Assembly: GCF_938041965.1 (NCBI RefSeq)
Contig: NZ_CALISE010000014.1
Coordinates: 1-64,000 of the forward strand
Source of the DNA: an uncultured Mogibacterium sp.
GTDB lineage: Bacteria > Bacillota > Clostridia > Peptostreptococcales > Anaerovoracaceae
DNA length: 64,000 bases
Direction of reading: 5' to 3'
In this document: positions 44,947 through 53,860 of the stretch, piece after piece
How the letters are laid out: each line of letters begins with the position of its first letter
Position numbering within the stretch: the first letter of the stretch is position 1
The notes under the pieces: generated by a model
Databases searched by the model: none
What the model was told of the DNA's origin: nothing
The model's input: the letters and a program-made list of their open reading frames with translations, nothing else
Made by a program: the position numbers and the translations under genes

Positions 44947-45952
44947 TAAGCATATTACACTGGGAATAGAATCGAGCTGTGATGAGACAGCGGTAGGTAT
45001 AGTTGCGGACGGACGTGAGGTTCTGGCAAATGTAATTTCATCGCAGATTGACATACACACTAAGTTTGGTGGTGTAGTACCTGAAATTGCTTCGCGGCGC
45101 CACCTTGAGAATATCAACGATGTAATAGAGCAAGCGTTAGGTGAAGCTGGAGTTACCATGGATGAGGTGGATCTCATAGGAGTAACTTATGGACCAGGGC
45201 TTGTTGGTGCGCTTCTTGTTGGAGTGGCAACGGCAAAGGCAATGGCTTGGGCACGCGGTATTCCGTTAGTAGGGGTAAACCATATGCATGGTCATATCGC
45301 ATCAAACTATCTAGAATATAAGGAGCTTGAACCACCGTTCATAGGGCTCGTAGTCTCTGGTGGACACACAAATATCATCAAAGTAGATGATTATAACGAG
45401 TGCAAGATACTTGGAGCGACTAGAGATGACGCGGCAGGTGAAGCGATGGATAAGGTTGCTAGGGTAGTAGGACTAGGATATCCAGGTGGACCAAAGATAG
45501 ATAAAGCTGCTCGCGAAGGGGATAGAGATGCTATCAAATTTAAAAGGGTGTATCTCAATGATGGAAGCTATGACTTCAGCTTTAGCGGACTCAAGACGCA
45601 GGTACTAAACTACATAAATAGCGAAAGACAGGCAGAAAGAGAGATAAATGTACCTGATTTGGCAGCTTCATTTCAGGAATCGATTATGGAAGTTATCGCA
45701 GATAAGGCAATCAGCGCAGCTACTTCTTATGGAAATAATAAAATCGTAGTGGCTGGCGGTGTTGCTGCTAACAGTAGGCTTAGAGAATTACTAGAGAGCA
45801 AGGGTGAAGCATCCGGAATAGAGATTCTAAAGCCTGCTCAGATCCTTTGCACAGACAACGGTGCGATGATCGCTTGCTCTGCATACTATCAGATGAAGAA
45901 AGGAGAGTTCGCGGACATGTCATTAGATGCGTGCCCCGGACTGGAGTTTTAA
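44936..45952 (+). CDS. tsaD: tRNA N6-threonylcarbamoyltransferase TsaD
   Basis: The 338-residue enzyme transfers threonylcarbamoyl to A37. It has GIESSCDETAVGIV, the metal histidines in NHMHGHIAS, and VSGGHTNIIKV. It overlaps the end of rimI by 11 bases. GTG 44930 in the same frame is an alternative start. Confidence 0.95.
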   Translation: MHNNKHITLGIESSCDETAVGIVADGREVLANVISSQIDIHTKFGGVVPEIASRRHLENINDVIEQALGEAGVTMDEVDLIGVTYGPGLVGALLVGVATAKAMAWARGIPLVGVNHMHGHIASNYLEYKELEPPFIGLVVSGGHTNIIKVDDYNECKILGATRDDAAGEAMDKVARVVGLGYPGGPKIDKAAREGDRDAIKFKRVYLNDGSYDFSFSGLKTQVLNYINSERQAEREINVPDLAASFQESIMEVIADKAISAATSYGNNKIVVAGGVAANSRLRELLESKGEASGIEILKPAQILCTDNGAMIACSAYYQMKKGEFADMSLDACPGLEF

Positions 45953-45954
45953 TT

Positions 45955-47871
45955 ATGCTTGTAATGTCGGCAAAAGATATATGCAAGTCGTACGGAACTG
46001 ACATCATCATTGAGGATGTCTCGTTTTCTGTAAATAAAGGAGACAAAGTTGGAATAGTCGGTCCGAACGGTGCTGGAAAAACCACATTGCTAAGCATAAT
46101 TGCAGGCGAGAATGAACCGACTAGCGGCGATGTTTTTATCCGCAGTGGGTATGTCGTCGGGTATCTCAAACAGAAGGATCACTTTTTCTCAGAAGGAACA
46201 GTTATCGAGGAAGCTGCGAAGACTTTTACGCACTTTTACGAGATGGAAGAGGAGATTTCAAGCCTGGAGAAGGCAATCTCTGATACGAATAATCCGAAAT
46301 TCGATCAAGACCTAGAAGCATATACCCACCTTATGGATAAGTATAAAGCTATGGGTGGATATTCATACAAGAGTGAACTCATCGGTGTGCTGGCGAGCAT
46401 GGGATTTGGTGCGGATACTCACGACAAGGAGATAAGCATGCTTTCTGGTGGTGAGAAAACTAGACTTGCATTGGCATGTATGATGCTTCAAAAGCCAGAT
46501 ATCCTCATGCTTGACGAACCAACTAACCATCTCGATCTTAAGATGCTTGCTTGGCTCGAGTCATTCCTAAAGACTTATAAAGGTACGATAATCGTCGTAT
46601 CTCATGACAGATACTTTTTGGATAGGATAGTGAATCGCATATTTGATATGCGCGGGACGCACCTTGTAGATTATCGCGGAAATTACTCAGAATACCTCGT
46701 AAAGCGCAGTGAGCGCGAAGAGGTTATGAGACGAGAGTACGAAAAGCAGCAGAAAGAAATCGCCAGGCAGGAAGAAATAATTCGCAGGTTTAAGCAGCAT
46801 AATACGGAGCATCTTGTCAAGAGGGCACAGTCTAGAGAGAAGAGACTTGCGCATTTAGAAGTGCTGGATAGACCGTCACTCAAGCAGGCTGAACTGAAAC
46901 TATCATTTGATGCTGACTTCAAGAGTGGGAAGGATGTAATCATGACAGAAGAGCTGTCTAAAAGCTTTGGAGAGAAGCAGCTCTTTAGGGATGTTAAGTT
47001 TGATATCAAGAGTGGAGAGAAGATATGTTTTATCGGAGATAATGGTGTAGGTAAAACCACCCTGCTGCGCATCATCATGGGCGAGGAAGAAGCAGATGAA
47101 GGATATCTAAAAATCGGACATAATGTCGATTTTGGCTATTATGATCAGGGGCAGCTTTTGCTTGATGAAAACGAGACTGTATTAGGTGAGATGAAAAACG
47201 CATATCACCTCTATACTGACACGGAAATGCGAAATATCCTAGGTAGATTCTTATTTAGAGGTGATGACGTATTCAAGAGCGTATCGGCACTTTCAGGCGG
47301 AGAAAAAGCGAGATTGTCGCTTCTGAAGCTAATGTTATCTGGGGCTAATACCCTGATCTTCGACGAACCAACCAATCACCTTGATATTGAATCAAAGGAA
47401 ATTGTCGAGGCGGCGATTATGGAATTCAAAGGAACTGTTCTAATCGTATCTCATGACAGATATCTGCTCAGTAAGATTCCCGATAGAATCCTTGAGCTAA
47501 GGCACGATGGAATTAGGGAATACAAAGGTAAGTTTGATTACTATCTAGAGAAGAGCGCTGAGTTTGACAAGAAAGATGTTGAGATTGGTGAAGATGAAAA
47601 TACAAATGATGAACTAAGTGCTGAAGAGGAGCGTAGGATACGCAAGGAACGTGAAGCTGAAGAGAGACGCAGGTCTCGCAGGATATCTGAATTAGAAGCT
47701 ATTATCCATGATATCGAGGCAAAGATTGAAGAGATAGAATCTGAAATGTGTAAGCCCGAACATGCTTCTGATGTATTCTATCTACGAGAGGCAGGAGACA
47801 AGGCTCTAGAGTATAAGAATGAACTCGAGGTCATCTACGACGAATGGCTCAGCCTACAGGAAGACGAATAG
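45955..47871 (+). CDS. ABC-F family ATPase
   Basis: The 638-residue protein has two ABC domains and no membrane part. They carry Walker A GPNGAGKTT and GDNGVGKTT, and signatures LSGGEKTRL and LSGGEKARL. A charged linker with VKRAQSREKRLAHLE lies between them, and a coiled coil of about 90 residues ends the protein. ABC-F proteins act on the ribosome, as regulators (EttA, YdiF, YkpA) or as antibiotic protection factors. The long C-terminal coiled coil suits the YdiF/Uup side. It starts 2 bases after tsaD. A specific role in resistance is not indicated. Confidence 0.9.
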   Translation: MLVMSAKDICKSYGTDIIIEDVSFSVNKGDKVGIVGPNGAGKTTLLSIIAGENEPTSGDVFIRSGYVVGYLKQKDHFFSEGTVIEEAAKTFTHFYEMEEEISSLEKAISDTNNPKFDQDLEAYTHLMDKYKAMGGYSYKSELIGVLASMGFGADTHDKEISMLSGGEKTRLALACMMLQKPDILMLDEPTNHLDLKMLAWLESFLKTYKGTIIVVSHDRYFLDRIVNRIFDMRGTHLVDYRGNYSEYLVKRSEREEVMRREYEKQQKEIARQEEIIRRFKQHNTEHLVKRAQSREKRLAHLEVLDRPSLKQAELKLSFDADFKSGKDVIMTEELSKSFGEKQLFRDVKFDIKSGEKICFIGDNGVGKTTLLRIIMGEEEADEGYLKIGHNVDFGYYDQGQLLLDENETVLGEMKNAYHLYTDTEMRNILGRFLFRGDDVFKSVSALSGGEKARLSLLKLMLSGANTLIFDEPTNHLDIESKEIVEAAIMEFKGTVLIVSHDRYLLSKIPDRILELRHDGIREYKGKFDYYLEKSAEFDKKDVEIGEDENTNDELSAEEERRIRKEREAEERRRSRRISELEAIIHDIEAKIEEIESEMCKPEHASDVFYLREAGDKALEYKNELEVIYDEWLSLQEDE

Positions 47872-47897
47872 CTGAATTCTCTTAATAATATGAGTGA

Positions 47898-47922
47898 AGG
47901 TTGCCGAGCGCAGCCTTTTTTC
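47898..47922 (+). terminator. terminator after the ABC-F gene
   Basis: A 7-bp stem (aggttgc / gcagcct, one G-U pair) with a 5-base loop is followed by TTTTTT. The following stretch 47923-48120 is AT-rich and holds no gene or structure I can support. Confidence 0.7.
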
Positions 47923-48123
47923 ATGCCTGTTTATAATTCTATGGACGATTATTGCCTAACATACTATATCAGATTAATAGCGCAACTAATGTAAAATTGA
48001 GACAGACATAGTATGAAGCTAACTCAATCAAATAATTAATCTAAATGAAATAAAGTTATTATTTCATAAAAAATATTTATAACAGTTGATAAATCTATCT
48101 GTGATAACAATTTGTAGTAAACA

Positions 48124-48160
48124 TTGATTTCATGAGATAATATTGTTAATATTGTATCAA
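48124..48160 (+). promoter_or_regulatory. promoter and Rex-like operator of the alcohol dehydrogenase
   Basis: TTGATT (48124-48129) and TAATAT (48147-48152) are 17 bases apart. Overlapping the -10, 48143-48160 reads ttgttaa-tatt-gtatcaa, which matches the Rex box TTGTTAA-N4-TTAACAA in the whole left half and five of seven right-half positions. rex itself lies 1.8 kb downstream. NADH-controlled repression of a reductive alcohol dehydrogenase is the expected arrangement. Confidence 0.5.
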
Positions 48161-48191
48161 AATATTAGGTTTTACTGAGGAGGTACTTGAG

Positions 48192-49409
48192 ATGATGAGA
48201 TTTACAAATCCTAGGGATTTATATCACGGTAAAGGTGCTCTGGAGGCACTTAAATCGCTGAAAGGCAAGAGGGCTGTTATATGCGTGGGTGGCGGAAGTA
48301 TGAAGAGGTTTGGCTTCCTAGATAAGGCTCAGCAGTATTTAGAAGAAGCGGGCATGGAGGTTGCTCTAATCGAGGGAATTGAGTCAGATCCTTCCGTAAC
48401 TACAGTCATGGATGGTGCCCGCAAGATGCTCGAATTTGAACCTGACTGGATTGTTGCAATTGGTGGAGGCTCTCCAATTGACGCTGCGAAGGCTATGTGG
48501 ATTAAGTACGAGTACCCAGAATGTACATTTGAGGACATGTGCAAGGTGTTTGGGCTTCCTGAACTTCGAAAGAAGGCACACTTCTGCGCAGTATCCTCTA
48601 CATCGGGAACTGCCACAGAAGTTACTGCTTTTTCCGTAATTACTGACTATGACAAGGGTATCAAATATCCGCTCGCAGATTTCCAGATTACACCAGACGT
48701 AGCTATTGTCGATCCAGATCTTGCAGAGACGATGCCACAGAAGCTTGTAGCGCATACAGGAATGGATGCTCTTACACATGCGATAGAAGCCTTTGTATCA
48801 TTAGCCGCATCGGATTATACAGATGCCCCAGCTTTATACGCTATACAGATGATTCAGAAGAATCTGGTTTCGTCGTATGAGGGAGATATGGAAGCGAGAG
48901 ATGTTATGCATAATGCACAGTGTCTAGCTGGAATTGCATTCTCAAGCGGGCTGCTCGGTATAGTGCACTCTATGGCACATAAGACAGGTGCTGCATTTGA
49001 CGACTATGGTGCGCATATCATCCATGGTGCTGCTAATGCAATGTATCTACCAAAGGTTATCGCATTCAATGCAAAGGATGAGAGAGCTGCGGAGAGATTT
49101 GCTGTAATTGCAGATACGCTCAAGCTAGGTGGAGAGAGTAGAGATGAGAAGATTAAGAATCTGATTGAATGGCTGAGAGGCATGAATGATGCTTTAAATA
49201 TATCTCATGGCATCAAGAACTACGGTGCGGATAGCTATCCAGCAGAGAAAGGATTTGTTCCAGAAGATGTGTTCCTAGCAAGATTACCTGAGATTGCAAA
49301 GAATGCTATCCTAGATGCTTGTACAGGTGCAAATCCTCGTAAAATTAATCAAGAAGAAATGGAAAACCTACTTAAGGCCTGCTACTACGATACGGAGGTG
49401 GACTTCTAA
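48192..49409 (+). CDS. iron-containing alcohol dehydrogenase
   Basis: The 405-residue protein is a group III, Fe-dependent dehydrogenase. It shows AIGGGSPIDAAKAMW and STSGTATEVTAFSVI for the cofactor. The metal ligands fit in HTGMDALTHAIEAFVS and in histidines of GIVHSMAHKTGA and GAHIIHGAANAMYLP. It would interconvert an aldehyde and an alcohol with NAD(P)H, for fermentation balance. The substrate is unknown. GAGGAGGT precedes the ATG. Confidence 0.92.
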   Translation: MMRFTNPRDLYHGKGALEALKSLKGKRAVICVGGGSMKRFGFLDKAQQYLEEAGMEVALIEGIESDPSVTTVMDGARKMLEFEPDWIVAIGGGSPIDAAKAMWIKYEYPECTFEDMCKVFGLPELRKKAHFCAVSSTSGTATEVTAFSVITDYDKGIKYPLADFQITPDVAIVDPDLAETMPQKLVAHTGMDALTHAIEAFVSLAASDYTDAPALYAIQMIQKNLVSSYEGDMEARDVMHNAQCLAGIAFSSGLLGIVHSMAHKTGAAFDDYGAHIIHGAANAMYLPKVIAFNAKDERAAERFAVIADTLKLGGESRDEKIKNLIEWLRGMNDALNISHGIKNYGADSYPAEKGFVPEDVFLARLPEIAKNAILDACTGANPRKINQEEMENLLKACYYDTEVDF

Positions 49410-49480
49410 AGCTCGTAAGTACACTGCCCATTACTCCTTTAATGGGTCAAAGTGGGAGTGTAATCGATGCAAAAGTATGG

Positions 49481-49510
49481 AGGGCTGTGATATGACCACA
49501 GCCCTTTGTT
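49481..49510 (+). terminator. terminator after the alcohol dehydrogenase
   Basis: A 9-bp stem (agggctgtg / cacagccct) is followed by ttgttta. Upstream, tacact and agtgta (about 49421 and 49456) and cccatt/aatggg can also pair, giving a second fold in the 3' untranslated part. Confidence 0.7.
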
Positions 49511-49645
49511 TATGATGATATGGAGCTGTGTCGCTATAAAAATACAATCAATTTCTAAATTGCGAATTATAGCTCTATAAATGTGAAAAATATACGGAAT
49601 TATTTACATTTATCGTGATTAATATGCATATGATTGATAAAAAAC

Positions 49646-49674
49646 TTGCAAGAATTGATTGTATAATTTATAAT
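49646..49674 (+). promoter_or_regulatory. promoter of the second acyl carrier protein
   Basis: TTGCAA (49646-49651) and TATAAT (49669-49674) are 17 bases apart. An AAGGAGG ribosome site precedes the ATG at 49706. Confidence 0.7.
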
Positions 49675-49705
49675 TAACGTTGAATTTCAAAAGGAGGTTA
49701 GAGCT

Positions 49706-49933
49706 ATGACTTTTGATACAATCAGAGATATAGTAGTCGAGCAGCTTGGAGTTGATGCTGATATGGTTCAGATGGACACCAACTTGATGAAAGATCTCGA
49801 AGCAGATTCGCTTGATGCTGTAGAAATCATTCTTGGCGTTGAGGAAGCTTTCGGTCTAGACATTCCAGATGAAGAAGCTGAGAAGTTTGAGACTGTTAAG
49901 GATTTAGTAGAGTACGTAGATTCACACAAGTAA
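49706..49933 (+). CDS. second acyl carrier protein
   Basis: The 75-residue acidic protein contains LEADSLDAVEI with the phosphopantetheine serine and is as close to standard AcpP as the copy in the fatty-acid operon. It has its own promoter and is followed by rex after about 40 bases. Which of the two serves bulk fatty-acid synthesis cannot be told. A specialised role for one copy is possible. Confidence 0.93.
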   Translation: MTFDTIRDIVVEQLGVDADMVQMDTNLMKDLEADSLDAVEIILGVEEAFGLDIPDEEAEKFETVKDLVEYVDSHK

Positions 49934-49971
49934 GAAACACGAAAATTGTCGAGTTGGGGTGGGAAGTATTT

Positions 49972-50625
49972 ATGAAAAGCAACAATACAAAGGTATCAAA
50001 TGCGATTATCCGCAGACTGCCAAGATATAGAAGATATTTGAACGAACTTCGTAAGCAGGGCGTTAAGAAAATCTCTTCTAATGAATTAAGTGAGCTTATT
50101 GGTTATACTGCATCTCAGATTAGACAGGATCTCAATACATTTGGTGGCTTTGGCCAGCAGGGATACGGTTATTCAGTTGATTCTCTATTCCATGAGATTA
50201 ACAAGATTCTAGGTCTTGACCGTGAGTACAAGACTATCGTAGTTGGTATTGGTAATCTTGGTCAGGCAATCACGAACTACACTTATTACTACAAGATTGG
50301 ATTTAATATCGTTGGTCTCTTCGATGTTAATCCAAAGCTAGTAGGTCTGAGCATCAATGATGTACTTGTTCGCGATTTTTCTGAGATGAGCGATTTTGTA
50401 AAGGAAAATGACATAGATATTGCGATTATCTGCGTTAACCGTGAGAATGCACAGAAAGTCACAGATGTTCTTGTCGATGCTGGTATTGAGGGAATCTGGA
50501 ATTTTGCACCAGTAGATCTCAATGTACCAAACGATGTTGCTGTTGAGAATGTTCATCTAAGTGATAGTTTACACACGCTATCGTTCTTAATCAGAAGCAA
50601 TGAGCTAGAAGATGCTGATAAGTAA
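49972..50625 (+). CDS. rex: redox-sensing repressor Rex
   Basis: The 217-residue protein has an N-terminal winged helix (ISSNELSELIGYTASQIRQDLNTFG) and a Rossmann domain with VGIGNLGQAI that binds NADH. A swapped C-terminal helix is at the end. Rex leaves its sites when NADH rises, switching on fermentative genes. ATG 49972 was chosen because the family starts near here; a TTG at 49954 is also in frame. The adh operator at 48143-48160 is a likely target. Confidence 0.95.
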   Translation: MKSNNTKVSNAIIRRLPRYRRYLNELRKQGVKKISSNELSELIGYTASQIRQDLNTFGGFGQQGYGYSVDSLFHEINKILGLDREYKTIVVGIGNLGQAITNYTYYYKIGFNIVGLFDVNPKLVGLSINDVLVRDFSEMSDFVKENDIDIAIICVNRENAQKVTDVLVDAGIEGIWNFAPVDLNVPNDVAVENVHLSDSLHTLSFLIRSNELEDADK

Positions 50626-50651
50626 ATAGTTAGACATAATTCAAAGAAAAG

Positions 50652-50679
50652 AAATGGTTGGGCAGTGCCCAGCCATTTT
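50652..50679 (+). terminator. terminator of rex
   Basis: A 12-bp stem (aaatggttgggc / gcccagccattt, one G-U pair) with a 3-base loop is followed by T-rich sequence. Confidence 0.8.
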
Positions 50680-50706
50680 GTTTGTATGTATTTTGAGGTA
50701 GGGCAT

Positions 50707-50734
50707 AAAAAAACCCCTGTGCAAAGCACAGGGG
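50707..50734 (-). terminator. terminator of the minus-strand ferredoxin
   Basis: A 9-bp stem (cccctgtgc / gcacagggg) with a 3-base loop is followed on the minus strand by seven T residues. It stands back to back with the rex terminator. Confidence 0.9.
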
Positions 50735-50765
50735 AAATTGCTACCTTTGGTATATCCTTAACGGA

Positions 50766-50933
50766 TTATTCCTGAGCAGGTGCTCCTACTGGACATACAT
50801 CTGCGCAAGCTCCGCAGTCAATGCAAGTATCTGCATCGATTACATAAGGTGTTCCTTCTGTAATAGCCTCTACAGGGCAACCATCCATGCAAGCACCACA
50901 GCTGATGCAATCTTCACTAATCTTATAAGCCAT
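50766..50933 (-). CDS. 2[4Fe-4S] ferredoxin, clostridial type
   Basis: The 55-residue protein starts MAYKISEDC and holds two full cluster motifs, CISCGACMDGCP and CIDCGACADVCP, in the arrangement of clostridial ferredoxin. It is the low-potential electron carrier and a natural partner for the oxoacid:ferredoxin oxidoreductase at 16405-19024. AGGAGG lies 8 bases before the ATG. Length, motif spacing and a clear terminator leave little doubt. Confidence 0.95.
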   Translation of the reverse strand: MAYKISEDCISCGACMDGCPVEAITEGTPYVIDADTCIDCGACADVCPVGAPAQE

Positions 50934-50987
50934 AATAATCCTCCTATGATAAACAATTCATTTGATTTCTTTATCAGCATTGTATCA

Positions 50988-50996
50988 TGGTATAAT
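50988..50996 (+). promoter_or_regulatory. extended -10 promoter
   Basis: TGGTATAAT fits the TGnTATAAT extended -10 form. It lies 50 bases before the P-loop/Asp23-like gene. No good -35 is present, as is usual for this class. Confidence 0.55.
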
Positions 50997-51045
50997 GGGT
51001 TTGATAAAGTTAACTTTTTGTGAAGTTTTCAAGGAATAACGTTAT

Positions 51046-51900
51046 ATGAAGGTATATTCATTTACAGGAAAAAGTGGGACTGGCAAGAGCTATCAAGCAA
51101 TTAGGGTTGCTAAGGAAAAGGGGATTCCGGCGCTGATTGATGATGGTCTTTTGATTTATAAAAATAAAATTGTGGCAGGCAGATCAGCAAAAAAATGTGA
51201 ATCCAGAGCTAAAGCGATGCGCACTGCACTTTTCAATTATGAAGATCACAGAATCGATGTGCAGAAAAAGATAAAAGCCCTCAAGATTAAGAAACTACTC
51301 GTGCTCGGTACATCTGACCATATGGTGGATATAATAACCGACACACTAGAAATACCAAGGGCTATAGAGAGACTATACATTGAGGATTACACCAGTGCTG
51401 GTGAACGTGAACTTGCGGCGGAGCGTCGCTACAACCATGGTGAACACGTTATTCCAGCGCCAATGGGTGATTTAAAGAGAGATTTTGCAGGGTACTTCAT
51501 GAATCCGCAGAGATTTCTCAAAAACTGGAACCTCGCTAACGATGAGACAGATAAGTATGAGAAAACTGTGGTTATGCCACAATATGTTTATAATGGAAAT
51601 TACACGATTAATGAGAACGTAATCGGTGATATTATCAGGATTGTGGCTAGGAAGTATCGACGGAACATCAGGGTGACAAATTTTTATAACAATGGAAAAA
51701 CTGGCAGTTTGGTAATCGAGCTGGATCTAAAAGTTAGGAAGACTGTCGACTGTATGCGCTCCTGCATTATCCTGCAAAGGGACGTTAAGCGCAGCATAGA
51801 ACAGATGACATCATTTCAGGTAAAGTGTGTAAATGTTAACATTAAGGAGCTAGTGCTCGACCGCGAGATAATGCGTAATCATGGCAGGAAGCAGGCGTAA
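51046..51900 (+). CDS. P-loop NTPase fused to an Asp23/Gls24-like domain
   Basis: The 284-residue protein has Walker A GKSGTGKS at 8-15 and a nucleotide-binding half up to about 150. The C-terminal part (about 178-272) resembles an Asp23/Gls24 domain, with NGNYTINENVIGDIIRIVARKY followed by two strands and the helix VKRSIEQMTSFQVKCVNVNIKELV. Asp23 proteins are linked to envelope stress and membrane surfaces, but I know of no function for this fusion. It has its own promoter and terminator. The NTPase half shows no clear Walker B motif beyond the hydrophobic strand KKLLVLG. Confidence 0.65.
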   Translation: MKVYSFTGKSGTGKSYQAIRVAKEKGIPALIDDGLLIYKNKIVAGRSAKKCESRAKAMRTALFNYEDHRIDVQKKIKALKIKKLLVLGTSDHMVDIITDTLEIPRAIERLYIEDYTSAGERELAAERRYNHGEHVIPAPMGDLKRDFAGYFMNPQRFLKNWNLANDETDKYEKTVVMPQYVYNGNYTINENVIGDIIRIVARKYRRNIRVTNFYNNGKTGSLVIELDLKVRKTVDCMRSCIILQRDVKRSIEQMTSFQVKCVNVNIKELVLDREIMRNHGRKQA

Positions 51901-52000
51901 GGTAAAACTGCAACTAAAATATGGGCAGTGGTTTTCAGACCATACGATTGCTGAATAGCGAATGAGCGAGCTTTAATTATATAAATTCATTATAATAAAA

Positions 52001-52034
52001 CAGCAGCCCACAGGATATCACCTATGGGCTGCTG
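52001..52034. terminator. shared terminator
   Basis: A 10-bp stem (cagcagccca / tgggctgctg) with a further agg/cct pairing inside lies between two converging genes. T-rich sequence follows on both strands. Confidence 0.75.
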
Positions 52035-52055
52035 ATCTTATTTCTGATTGTGAAG

Positions 52056-52568
52056 CTATCTCTCTATATGCTCGTTAATAATATCTATGTAGCGATCAAG
52101 CCTCGGTAATAGTAGTTTTTGAATAATCTTTTCAAACCTATTATGCGTAGGTATCGCAAATACAAATGTCACAGCTATTAAGAAAGCTCCTACCATAAAG
52201 CATATTATAGCAAGTGGTAACATTTCTGTAATAATCTGAGCCATGATACCTACTAGAAATAAAAGACCACTCTCAATAAACAAAAATATTGGCAGTGGGG
52301 CCTTGTATCCTCTAGGTTCTGCTTCATATGATAGGGTTGAAGTTTCTCCGGATGTCGATACGATGTCGAATTTTAAAGTTTTTATATTGATCAATAAACC
52401 GGAAAGATTTCTGCCTTCAGGAGTTTTTTGCAGAGCCTTTAACGCTTTACGATCTAAAGAATAACTTTGAGGGTTGTCCACACCATTGTATGAAAGGAGT
52501 CCCTTAAGAGCGATTTGTACGACTTCAGCGGAAGCGTTAATATTTACATTCCCTTTTAATATATTCAT
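52056..52568 (-). CDS. membrane protein of unknown function
   Basis: The 170-residue protein has a soluble N-terminal region of about 90 residues and then two hydrophobic helices (about 92-111 and 116-138), ending with a charged tail. I recognise no family. It is the last of three minus-strand membrane-protein genes, starting 39 bases after the one before. Confidence 0.6.
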   Translation of the reverse strand: MNILKGNVNINASAEVVQIALKGLLSYNGVDNPQSYSLDRKALKALQKTPEGRNLSGLLINIKTLKFDIVSTSGETSTLSYEAEPRGYKAPLPIFLFIESGLLFLVGIMAQIITEMLPLAIICFMVGAFLIAVTFVFAIPTHNRFEKIIQKLLLPRLDRYIDIINEHIER

Positions 52569-52607
52569 TATAAATTACTCCTCAAACTTTGATTGCTAAG
52601 CAGAGCT

Positions 52608-53093
52608 TTAATTATCCGTCTTTCCGCTATACATTAGCCATATAATAAACGCTATTTCAGCGATTGAAGCTACTACACCTAAAATCAGAGCTAAGCTTCC
52701 GATTACAAGGATAAAAATGCAGATTAACACTCCAAATATATCTAGGAGCATAGGAATCAAGTAGAGCGATTGTCTTTTCTTTATATCAAAATTATCATTT
52801 AAATCGGCAGCGTTATTTAGACACAATGCTAATACCGTAACGGATGCGATCAATAATAATATAAAGACAAATCCCATGAACATCAGTTTGAATAGCGTAG
52901 TTATATCCTGATAGAAGAAGTAGCTACTACCGACCACGATGTCATTTGATATCGATGTTCCGAGGGTAAGATAAAGCACGATACGTGTTGCTGCGAAACA
53001 AAGGTACGCTATTAACGACCGTTTGATTGACTTTTCTAGCTTTTCTTTCGAATAAAACTTAGTCTCTATGTTTTTCATATCTCTATTTGGCAA
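52608..53093 (-). CDS. four-helix membrane protein of unknown function
   Basis: The 161-residue product has four hydrophobic segments (about 27-45, 68-92, 108-124, 130-155) and a charged N-terminus with several lysines. No known family is apparent. A second ATG, at residue 6 of the frame (MKNIETKF), is an alternative start. It is the middle member of three co-directional membrane genes. Confidence 0.6.
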   Translation of the reverse strand: MPNRDMKNIETKFYSKEKLEKSIKRSLIAYLCFAATRIVLYLTLGTSISNDIVVGSSYFFYQDITTLFKLMFMGFVFILLLIASVTVLALCLNNAADLNDNFDIKKRQSLYLIPMLLDIFGVLICIFILVIGSLALILGVVASIAEIAFIIWLMYSGKTDN

Positions 53094-53132
53094 ATCTCTC
53101 TTTAGTTCAAATAAATCACGTTTAAGCTCTGA

Positions 53133-53708
53133 TTAAGCTTCGGTGTCACCTGAAGGACTATTATCTTCAGACTTAACTTCGTAATCGACATCGACAGGTA
53201 CAGCTTCAGCTTCTTGTTCAGCTGGTGCAGTCTCTGCCTTCTGTACAGGTGCAGCCTGAGTGGAATTAGCACTATCAGAAGACTTCTTAAGTTCTGCAAC
53301 TGCGCCAAAATCAAGGTTGCTTTCAAAGTTGCTCTCGCCCTGTAGTTTTCTGAACTGGGTGATCGATACTCCGCAGAGAATCCATGTGATAATTCCAAGT
53401 ACAAGTCCGAGTAATGCGAGTATACCGGCTATAACAGCTCCGACGATGAGCAGTATAAACCCAGTGTTCTTACCATGGTTCTTGGTCATAAGTACTGCTG
53501 AGCAAATGGTTACTACAAATGATACGATAAAGAGACCGATAAGTGTAGCTCTCTGTAAATTGAACATCTCCATGTAGTAACCGCTTAATCCGAAATTAGA
53601 TGTTAGATACTGGTTAGTAATTTTAATTACTATAAACGCTACTACTGTGGCGATTATGAGTACGGTGTTGAGAATTATACCTTTCTTTGCAATGCTCTGT
53701 TCTGTCAT
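53133..53708 (-). CDS. four-helix membrane protein with a disordered acidic tail
   Basis: The 191-residue protein has four hydrophobic helices (about 9-28, 55-72, 82-100 and 102-114). It ends in a cytoplasmic tail of about 65 residues rich in Ala, Pro, Glu and Ser (QAAPVQKAETAPAEQEAEA). GAAAGGAAT-like sequence precedes the ATG. The tail is low complexity and probably unstructured. It is the first gene of the minus-strand trio and divergent from fba. The family is not recognised. Confidence 0.65.
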   Translation of the reverse strand: MTEQSIAKKGIILNTVLIIATVVAFIVIKITNQYLTSNFGLSGYYMEMFNLQRATLIGLFIVSFVVTICSAVLMTKNHGKNTGFILLIVGAVIAGILALLGLVLGIITWILCGVSITQFRKLQGESNFESNLDFGAVAELKKSSDSANSTQAAPVQKAETAPAEQEAEAVPVDVDYEVKSEDNSPSGDTEA

Positions 53709-53791
53709 AACTATTCCTTTCTTAACAAAAAAATCTACTTAATTGTAACATATTTGAGCAAATGCACATAGTTTTTAATCTACATTCTGTG

Positions 53792-53800
53792 TGTTATAAT
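53792..53800 (+). promoter_or_regulatory. extended -10 promoter of fba
   Basis: TGTTATAAT fits an extended -10. The ATG of fba follows 60 bases later behind AGGGAGG. Confidence 0.55.
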
Positions 53801-53860
53801 GTAAATTAATCATGAGGGTTACGGTCATTTGAAATTCGAACCGAGAAAGGGAGGTTATTA

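Noticed and set aside
46683..47078. 131-residue minus-strand frame in the ABC-F gene
   Set aside because: It is antisense to the first-domain end and second Walker A region, with no start signals.
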